DNA of 31,037 bases. Source: Spirochaetia bacterium. Lineage in GTDB: Bacteria; Spirochaetota; Spirochaetia; Treponematales; Breznakiellaceae. The translations under genes were made by a program, and so were the position numbers. Position 1 is the stretch's first letter. Every line of letters starts with the position of its first letter. The stretch covers positions 1 to 31,037 of the forward strand of contig BNUY01000014.1 in assembly GCA_025997715.1 (NCBI GenBank), given 5' to 3'. Shown here piece by piece: positions 25,678 through 31,037 of this stretch. The notes beneath the pieces are model-generated. The model was not told the DNA's origin. It did not search any database and saw nothing but the letters and a program-made list of their open reading frames with translations.

Positions 25678-25707
25678 GGCATTGCACATAACATTATGTG
25701 CAGTGCC
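25678..25707 (-). terminator. Strong hairpin after the TylF-type methyltransferase gene
   Basis: Fourteen-base arms (GGCACTGCACATAA with TTATGTGCAATGCC on the minus strand) pair with one mismatch around a two-base loop. A TTTGAAATTTTTTT stretch follows on the minus strand. It begins 19 bases after the preceding stop codon. The U-run is interrupted, so termination may be partial. Confidence 0.6.
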
Positions 25708-25725
25708 CGTATTTTTACTATTAAT

Positions 25726-26754
25726 TTATTTAGTTATAATAACAGAACCACTATAATCTAAAATTGGAACATAACCTATATTTTCCTGGTTACAATATTC
25801 CATTACTGCCTTTCGTGTACCAGAAAAATATGCATTATTAAAATCATGTATAAATATATAACCACCATGTGATAATCTTTGATAAAAATATACCAATCCA
25901 TCATAAATCGGCTGGTACAAATCTGCGTCTAAACTCACAAAGGCAAAGGTGTCTTCTATTCCTTCTACTGATTCTGGAAAGAAACCTTTAATGATTCTAC
26001 ATTTTTCTTTATGTGGCATTTTTGATAAAACTAAATCAATGGTTGTATCTTTAAACATTGCCTCCGTTGATTGTTTTGATAAATATTTATTTTTATCTTC
26101 TTTCAAATCAGCATTTTGAAACCCTCCAAATGTATCGAAGAGATAAAGCTTTTTTTCAGGGAACAATTGATTTAAAATTTTTGCAAAATCGCCTCGATAT
26201 ACCCCCAATTCAGCCATATTACCAGGAACATTATTCAGTATTATTTCTCGTGACACCGCCTTCAGTGCCATTACACGTTGAATATCAATATTTTCATATT
26301 GTTGCATAATACCTACATTATTATCTAGCCATAGTTCATTTGCAAAATTAATCGTGCTATTGAAAAACGTGGGTATGGGTTTTTTAAATAAAGTTTCTAT
26401 GTTTAGATTAAATAATTCTTTAACACTTTCATTTATTTTATTTTGTGAAAGTATTAATTTTTTACTTCCTTCTGGAATAATACCTATAATTTTATTTTCA
26501 GGTATTCCAATTTGAATACATTCATCATAAAGCCTATCATATCGCCCAGCCGCAAGTAAAATATAATCAAACTTATATTCTACTATTTTTTCCAATGGAA
26601 TAACAGGATATCCATTTTTTTCTTTTTCTGAATTTGATACACTATTTACAAATGCCATAATAGTGTTTTTCCCAAAATCAAGATATTCGTTAATTAAAAT
26701 ATCTGCAACTGCCCCAGTTCCAAATACTAATAGTTGGTTGTTTTCATTATACAT
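25726..26754 (-). CDS. TylF/MycF-type sugar O-methyltransferase with N-terminal Rossmann-like domain
   Basis: Residues 1-95 form a small nucleotide-binding-like domain ('LLVFGTGAVADILINEYL', 'YILLAAGRYDRLY'). Such domains are often fused to enzymes of glycan clusters. From about 180 the macrocin O-methyltransferase domain follows: 'MAELGVYRGDFAKILNQLFP', 'YLFDTFGGF', 'FVSLDADLYQPIYDGL' and 'GGYIFIHDFNN', with acidic residues that bind metal and SAM. It would O-methylate a sugar hydroxyl. An AAAGGAG precedes the ATG. A terminator-like hairpin follows the gene, so it may close one transcript. Confidence 0.85.
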   Translation of the reverse strand: MYNENNQLLVFGTGAVADILINEYLDFGKNTIMAFVNSVSNSEKEKNGYPVIPLEKIVEYKFDYILLAAGRYDRLYDECIQIGIPENKIIGIIPEGSKKLILSQNKINESVKELFNLNIETLFKKPIPTFFNSTINFANELWLDNNVGIMQQYENIDIQRVMALKAVSREIILNNVPGNMAELGVYRGDFAKILNQLFPEKKLYLFDTFGGFQNADLKEDKNKYLSKQSTEAMFKDTTIDLVLSKMPHKEKCRIIKGFFPESVEGIEDTFAFVSLDADLYQPIYDGLVYFYQRLSHGGYIFIHDFNNAYFSGTRKAVMEYCNQENIGYVPILDYSGSVIITK

Positions 26755-26783
26755 AATAATCTCCTTTTGTCGGTACCCTACGG

Positions 26784-26811
26784 GACATATTTTCTTTTTT
26801 TATAATGTCAA
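26784..26811 (-). promoter_or_regulatory. Possible promoter of the TylF-type gene
   Basis: A perfect -35 hexamer TTGACA (26806-26811) lies on the minus strand, but the best -10 is TATGTC (26784-26789) at a 16-base spacing, which is weak. The remaining gap (26755-26846) shows nothing else. Confidence 0.3.
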
Positions 26812-26846
26812 GTGTTTTATTCATATTTTTTTACAGGTAAGCCAAT

Positions 26847-27788
26847 TTATTGTCCAAACTGCCGCTTAAGGTCCTCTATCAGCCGTGTAGTTCGGATTTC
26901 CCGGCCCTTGGCATTAAGGTGATAGACTGTATTGTAGAAATATTCTGTAGGAAAGCAATAATTATCTGGAGACGAGATAACTGTTATATTTTCTTTCGTT
27001 CTTAAAGCTGCGTCTATTTCGAGAATCGTATCCTCCGAGTTTTTGTAGGATACTTCTTCGTAGCTTGGATAGCTAATAAGCACTTGTATACCCTGTTCGG
27101 CAAGGGAATCGGCGATACGGAAAAAGGCGGAAAGATACTTGGCATTGATATTTCCGAGTGGCTCCGCCGGAGGTATGGGCTGATTTTCAGTTTCCAGATG
27201 TTTTATATAATCGCCGTATTCATTAAAGCCATCCCGTGTATAAAGAAGGGGATTAGGCGGGTGGGGTATCAAAGCTATGATCTTGTTTTTTGCGTAAGTA
27301 AAAAACCCGGAAGGCAGCCCATAGAACGGCGGCTGCGCTATAAGTGAATAACGGTGTGCGTCAATAATCAATTCATACGCACCAGCACTTCCATACCATT
27401 CACTGGTGAAAAAGGGATATTCTGGGATAATTAACAGAATATCGCCGGTATGAAGAAGTGGCGTGATATCATCAAGTATGCGTTGTAATCCAATACCCAC
27501 CCCAAGTCCGAAATTTACGGTGGTAATACATAGCGATTCCTGAATTGTTTTACTGTCAATCCCAAACGCAAGATTTGAACCACCTGCAAGAATAATATGC
27601 GGTGATTCGGTATTAATTAGCCGTTGATGTTTATCGTGGATTGCTTGAAAATAATCACGCCATGGCGGGAGTAGTATAATAAAAATCACTGTAACAAAAA
27701 AAAGTAGAAACAATACGGTAAATTTACAAAGGAATTTTCTCACAGCTATTAAATCCTTAAAATGTGAAATAAATGAATTCCGAAGCAT
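26847..27788 (-). CDS. SGNH-like membrane-anchored protein, partner of the MBOAT acyltransferase
   Basis: The 313-residue protein has one N-terminal membrane anchor (about 20-42) and a periplasmic SGNH-like domain. 'IILAGGSNLAFGID' (about 65-78) holds the nucleophile Ser, and 'YHLNAKGREIRTTRLI' near the end holds the His block. The Asp I expect just before that block is Asn or Val here. MBOAT-SGNH pairs (as with AlgI and AlgX or AlgJ) move acetyl groups onto polysaccharide in the periplasm. ATG at 27788 overlaps the MBOAT stop by 32 bases; a GTG at 27743 with AAGGA upstream is an attractive alternative start. Confidence 0.75.
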   Translation of the reverse strand: MLRNSFISHFKDLIAVRKFLCKFTVLFLLFFVTVIFIILLPPWRDYFQAIHDKHQRLINTESPHIILAGGSNLAFGIDSKTIQESLCITTVNFGLGVGIGLQRILDDITPLLHTGDILLIIPEYPFFTSEWYGSAGAYELIIDAHRYSLIAQPPFYGLPSGFFTYAKNKIIALIPHPPNPLLYTRDGFNEYGDYIKHLETENQPIPPAEPLGNINAKYLSAFFRIADSLAEQGIQVLISYPSYEEVSYKNSEDTILEIDAALRTKENITVISSPDNYCFPTEYFYNTVYHLNAKGREIRTTRLIEDLKRQFGQ

Positions 27789-28215
27789 CCGTACCCCAAC
27801 TAATCATGATTACCAGAATCAGCGCATAGTACCCCGCCCAGCGCAAAACCAGGGGAAACCGCATAATACGTTTCGTTCCCGGTACGGCTTTGGTCCAGTT
27901 ATCACCCACAAGCAATATAATTACTGAAATAACGGAAATCCCAAAGGCTGCCATTCCAAACCTTGTAACAGGATTGGCAATACCCTGACTGACTATCCCC
28001 AACTGAAACGCTACCCGCACCGTATTAACAATCCCCCGTTCAGGAAGCCGGGCCAAATATCCCGCACACTCCGCCGGAAGCGCTCCCAACTTCCTAACAA
28101 TCAAAAACGCATCCCCTGTAGTATTAGCCCGGAAAAATATCCACGCAAAACATACAAGCAGAAACGTGACACACACCTGCACAACCGGGACTTTCTTACC
28201 CCCCCCCCCCCCCAT
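27757..28215 (-). CDS. MBOAT O-acyltransferase, C-terminal part after the G15 frameshift
   Basis: This 152-residue frame continues the MBOAT gene: 'KKVPVVQVCVTFLLVCFAWI', then 'FFRANTTGDAFLIVRKLG', the typical C-terminal 'W.FFRA' block, and further membrane segments. The ATG at 28215 is an accident of the sequence before the G-tract. Physiologically this is the second half of one gene. If the tract had 14 G, residues would run GGGGGKKVP without a break, for a protein of about 510 residues, the usual AlgI-like size. Confidence 0.88.
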   Translation of the reverse strand: MGGGGGKKVPVVQVCVTFLLVCFAWIFFRANTTGDAFLIVRKLGALPAECAGYLARLPERGIVNTVRVAFQLGIVSQGIANPVTRFGMAAFGISVISVIILLVGDNWTKAVPGTKRIMRFPLVLRWAGYYALILVIMISWGTDASEFIYFTF

Positions 28216-29296
28216 TTATCCGTGCAGGGATACTCCGTTCAATAACCTGGTAAACACCGTGGAGAAGCCCCCAGATTACAAAATGCCAAGCAGCGCCATG
28301 CCAGAGACCGCTGAGCAAAAAGGTAATAAGCAGATTTATCTTTTGCCGGAACGCGCTTTTCCTATTACCGCCAAGGGGAATATAGATATAATCCTTGAGC
28401 CATGTAGAAAGTGAAATATGCCAGCGCAGCCAGAATTCACTTATAGACTTTGAAAAATAAGGCTTCCTGAAATTGGTCATCAGGTTAAAGCCCAAAACTC
28501 TTGCAGTACCGATGGCAAGATCGGAATACCCGGAAAAATCGCAGTAAATCTGAAAGGTAAAGAAAAATGTCGCCAGAGCCAACGCTGTGGCAGGGTACAC
28601 CGCAGGATCACCATAGACGCCGTTCACATATACTGCGAGACGGTCGGCAATAACAACCTTTTTGAACATCCCCCAAGCGGCAAGTTTCAAACCCGAAGTT
28701 ACCCGGTCATAATCGAAAACATGATCCGCCTTAAATTGAGGCAACAGATTCCCTGTCCGCTCTATCGGCCCCGCAACCAGTTGGGGGAAAAACGTAACAA
28801 ACAGGGCATAGCTTACAAAATTCCGTTCCGCCGCCACGGTTCCCCGGTACACATCAATCGAGTACCCCAATGCCTGGAAAGTATAGAAGGAAATACCCAC
28901 CGGCAAAAGCACATTGAAACCGGGTAACCCGGCGCCCGTCCCTATAGTGCTCAAAAGGGGATTCACCGTTCCGGCAAAAAAATTATAGTACTTGAAGAAA
29001 AACAGTACCCCCAAATTCAGCGCTAGGGACGTGATAAGAAAGATTTTTCTGTTTTCCGGCGCCGTCCCCGCCATCAGTATCCCGGACAGCCAGGTAACGG
29101 CCACCGAAAACAGGATCAGCCCAAGGTAGACCGGATTCCAGCAGGCATAGAAAAATAGGGATACCCCAAGCAGAAAAACCTGGGACAGGGTATTAGAGAG
29201 CGCCGGCTGGACACGCCTGATCTTCATGGTGATGGCAAAATACCCCACCGCAACTACCGGAAAAAACACCAGAAACTGCCAAGAGTTGAAATTCAT
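28196..29296 (-). CDS. MBOAT O-acyltransferase (AlgI-like), N-terminal part, phase OFF
   Basis: The 366-residue frame has the MBOAT landmarks 'NSWQFLVFFPVV', 'LLPVGISFYTFQALGYSIDV', 'FFPQLVAGPIER', 'FWLRWHISLSTWLKDYIYIP' (about 286-305) and 'LSGLWHGAAWHFVIWGLLHG' with the catalytic His (about 326-345). Many membrane segments are evident. It moves an acyl group, most likely acetyl, across the membrane for the SGNH partner. The frame stops at the G15 tract; the last two or so helices are encoded downstream in another frame. AAGGA precedes the ATG. Confidence 0.92.
   Translation of the reverse strand: MNFNSWQFLVFFPVVAVGYFAITMKIRRVQPALSNTLSQVFLLGVSLFFYACWNPVYLGLILFSVAVTWLSGILMAGTAPENRKIFLITSLALNLGVLFFFKYYNFFAGTVNPLLSTIGTGAGLPGFNVLLPVGISFYTFQALGYSIDVYRGTVAAERNFVSYALFVTFFPQLVAGPIERTGNLLPQFKADHVFDYDRVTSGLKLAAWGMFKKVVIADRLAVYVNGVYGDPAVYPATALALATFFFTFQIYCDFSGYSDLAIGTARVLGFNLMTNFRKPYFSKSISEFWLRWHISLSTWLKDYIYIPLGGNRKSAFRQKINLLITFLLSGLWHGAAWHFVIWGLLHGVYQVIERSIPARINGGGGG
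28199..28213 (-). repeat. G15 tract splitting the MBOAT gene
   Basis: Fifteen G on the coding strand, then TAAGAAAG. With 15 the frame from the start codon reads five Gly and stops at TAA (OFF). With 14, 11 or 17 the TAA is out of frame and the C-terminal half is read (ON). The tract lies in a loop between the 'LWHGAAWHF' block and a following membrane segment. Confidence 0.92.
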
Positions 29297-29344
29297 CGAG
29301 GTTCCTTAATTTTCATAGCAAAAAATATTGAGGACATATTATCG

Positions 29345-29712
29345 TTATGACAAGCATTGCCTGGGGCAGACCCAGAACATCAACCGCACTATGCAGTTTC
29401 ACGCCGGATATTTTTTTTCCCCGCGTCAAAGCCCTTTTCGTCGGCGGTATCAGTGTTTTTAACGCTTTTGGAGTCCACAATTACTATGGTTGTCTGCTGT
29501 TCGCGCCCGTTAATAATGCGTTCACGCTAAACCAGTTCGCACAAAATGCGATCAAGGATGCTTTCCTTGCCCTCTTCAGCCTACCTTCAGAGATTATAGT
29601 GATAATAGCAGATTTGCCATTTCGGAAAGTCATGCGGCAGAGAACGCCAGCGGCATCCTTCCCTCAAACGGTACAGCATTACAACATCTTTTCACCATTT
29701 TTAATAGGATAA
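29345..29712 (-). pseudogene. Decayed IS5-type transposase fragment
   Basis: Translated on the minus strand from about 29672 the text reads 'YRLREGCRWRSLPHDFPKW', then after in-frame stops 'GREQQTTIVIVDSKSVKNTD' and 'TADEKGFDAGKK', and after a one-base insertion in an A8 run 'ISGVKLHSAVDVLGLPQAM'. These are DDE transposase blocks of the IS5 superfamily (IS427-like), with two of the catalytic Asp present. Three stop codons, a frameshift and loss of both ends show that it is dead. The overlapping plus-strand ORF of 121 codons is its shadow. Confidence 0.85.
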
Positions 29713-29724
29713 TATCGGCTTTTC

Positions 29725-30726
29725 TTACTTTTTTCTCGAAGCTATATCATTTATTGTCTCTATTGCCTCTTTTATCCGTTCCGCATGATTATCTGCATAG
29801 AAACATGTCCCTTCAACAGCTACTTTTGATCTATCAATACTTAATACTTCGGGTATATAGGAAAGATATTCTTCTGTTGTATCAGCATAATAAACAGAAT
29901 TAACCGGTGAAAAAAGTTCGGATAGATACATCTTCGCCAGATTGTTAATATTCAATAATATTACAGGAGTTCCAAAAACAAGAGACTCCATTGCTATGGT
30001 TGATGCAACAGTAGTAGTAATATGAGAATTTTGCATACATTGATACACATCTAAATCCTCTTCAATTGTTACATTAGGATGAGAAAAATAGAGGTAATTC
30101 TCTGTCATTATTCGTGGTTTATATATGTACATAATATCGGAACGAGAAGATGCCATCGTTTTAATCATATCTAACAGTTTATTATCAATTTCTACTAGAT
30201 TATTGTCAGCGACTGTAATAATAATTTTATCTTTAAATTTTCCATGTTTCTTGAGAAATAAATTATAATTTTTTTCCTTTCTCATTTTAATCAAATCAAT
30301 ATAATACCTTCCGGTTACAAAAATACTTTCACTCTTATATATATTCGAAGAAACTATATTCTTGAATGTTTCACTAAAACAAAATAAGTAATCCGGATAT
30401 GGATTTGGTTCAATTAACTTATTAGCTATATATGCAAAATGTACTTTATTTATTAGTCCATGCTGCACTTCTATAACTGGTATACCCATTTCTTTCGCCG
30501 CATAAAAAGCAGCCATTGAATATCTATCATAATAACAGACAACATAAATCTTTGACGGCTTAATAAATCTGAAATATTTTCTATAAAAAACTATTGAAGA
30601 ATACATATCCGAAATATACTTATCAACATCTACTTCTATTCCCAAATCTTTAACAATTTCAGATAGGACATATTTATTACTAATCTTTTTCGTATCTATC
30701 CGATTAATATATAACCATATTTTTAT
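29725..30726 (-). pseudogene. Glycosyltransferase-like polysaccharide gene, 5' end cut by the mobile unit
   Basis: The frame is open from the edge of the mobile unit (30726) to the stop at 29725; the first possible start inside is a TTG at 30645. Visible blocks are 'YYDRYSMAAFYAAKEMGIPV' followed by 'IEVQHGLINKVHFAYIANK' and 'PDYLFCFSETFK'. A GT-B-like second half follows ('IYKPRIMTENY', 'TVASTIAMESLVFGTPVILL'). Proteins of this kind occur in capsule and surface-carbohydrate clusters, and distant similarity to polysialyl- or glycerophosphotransferases is possible. The N-terminal portion must lie beyond the unit, outside the window. Confidence 0.7.
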
Positions 30727-30758
30727 GGCTCTGTTCCATAATAGGGGGCCTACTATTC

Positions 30759-30781
30759 AACTGTGTAAAGATTACACAGTT
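30759..30781 (+). promoter_or_regulatory. Perfect 10-bp palindrome upstream of the lipoprotein cargo gene
   Basis: AACTGTGTAA and TTACACAGTT are separated by AGA. It lies inside the mobile unit, before the shared leader block. It could be an operator for a dimeric regulator, or a small hairpin ending upstream transcription (TTT follows). The unit at 9194 lacks it. Confidence 0.5.
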
Positions 30782-30812
30782 TTGCTTACATAAGAAGCAT
30801 AGGAGATTCAGA

Positions 30813-31037
30813 ATGAGAAAGATTAATCTGCTCGTAATGATGACGGCTCTTGTGGGAGTATCCACCGTATTTTTAGGTTGTGCCACAACTCTGATTGAAG
30901 AAGTGAAATATGCAACTTCAAAGTTTGTTGATTTATCAACTCTTGAAAATTGGGGTTCCCACATAGAAAATGGTATAGAACAATACCATTTTGGTATTTT
31001 TGGCTCAGTTCCCGAAGATGGTGTTGATGTAAAAACT
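30813..31037 (+). CDS. Lipoprotein carried by the second mobile unit, C-terminus outside window
   Basis: From ATG 30813-30815 the frame is open for 75 codons to the window edge. The N-terminus 'MRKINLLVMMTALVGVSTVF' is a signal peptide, followed by the lipobox LGC with Cys23. The mature part begins 'ATTLIEEVKYATSKFVDLST'. It is therefore an exported, lipid-anchored protein; no family is recognised. AGGAG lies eight bases before the ATG. It lies on the opposite strand from the polysaccharide genes. Confidence 0.75.
   Translation, partial: MRKINLLVMMTALVGVSTVFLGCATTLIEEVKYATSKFVDLSTLENWGSHIENGIEQYHFGIFGSVPEDGVDVKT

Larger units (their letters stand above)
30727..31037 (+). mobile_element. Left end of a second mobile unit of the same type
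   Basis: GGCTCTGTTCCATAA starts at 30727 and matches the left end of the unit at 9194 over 15 bases. Downstream a 22-base block (30785-30806) matches 9240-9261 at 18 positions, and in both units the cargo ATG lies exactly 28 bases after the start of this block. The right end lies outside the window. The putative left target-duplication half is ATTTTTAT (30719-30726). Confidence 0.75.

Noticed and set aside
29347..29712. Plus-strand ORF of 121 codons
   Set aside because: The opposite strand holds recognisable IS5-type transposase blocks; this frame is a by-product.
1..31037. CRISPR arrays, rRNA and tRNA genes
   Set aside because: I looked for regularly spaced repeats, cloverleaf patterns and rRNA stretches and saw none.

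Overview
The window looks like chromosome of a Treponema-type spirochaete. The EF-Tu reads like treponemal EF-Tu. tuf sits directly upstream of rpsJ, and rpsL-rpsG stand nearby with no fusA between rpsG and tuf. The balanced base composition of the ribosomal genes and the decayed mobile DNA suggest an environmental or gut species rather than T. pallidum; the genus call is inference from remembered sequences.

Layout. (1) 1-6326, minus strand: the S10/spc ribosomal protein operon, rpsJ-rplC-rplD-rplW-rplB-rpsS-rplV-rpsC-rplP-rpmC-rpsQ-rplN-rplX-rplE, with rplE cut by the left edge. (2) 6405-9119: tuf and rpsL-rpsG, with clear sigma70-type promoters for tuf (one) and rpsL (two in tandem), and a 400-base interval between rpsG and the tuf promoter that I cannot explain. 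(3) 9186-9475: a 274-bp mobile unit with 13-bp perfect inverted ends and an 8-bp target duplication, carrying a small Cys-rich ORF. (4) 9512-30726: a large surface-polysaccharide cluster, all on the minus strand, ending at a rho-independent terminator. (5) 30727-31037: the left end of a second mobile unit with the same terminus but different cargo (a lipoprotein), inserted into the 5' part of a glycosyltransferase-like gene.

The polysaccharide cluster is a mosaic. Export and chain-length genes (wza- and wzz-like), a nucleotide-sugar dehydrogenase and an MBOAT/SGNH O-acetylation pair have composition close to the chromosome, while glycosyltransferases, an acyltransferase and a Wzy-like polymerase between 17.8 and 23.3 kb are very AT-rich. 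A compact ACP - short-chain reductase - ketoacyl synthase III - GNAT set suggests that a short acyl chain is built on a dedicated carrier and moved to an amino sugar. No flippase, ABC exporter or initiating phosphosugar transferase lies in the window.

The most striking signal is a set of homopolymer switches in glycan-modifying genes. A G14 tract lies inside an FkbM-type methyltransferase gene (in frame, ON). A G15 tract splits an MBOAT O-acyltransferase gene (out of frame, OFF; 14 would restore it). An A9 tract splits a family 4 glycosyltransferase gene (OFF; 10 would restore it). Fixed lesions accompany these: a nonsense codon in a Gfo/Idh oxidoreductase, a wecB-like remnant, and an IS5-type transposase pseudogene. 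Together they suggest a surface polysaccharide under phase variation and rapid turnover. The second notable signal is the pair of cargo-bearing mobile units, which share an end sequence and a leader at a fixed distance from the cargo start codon.
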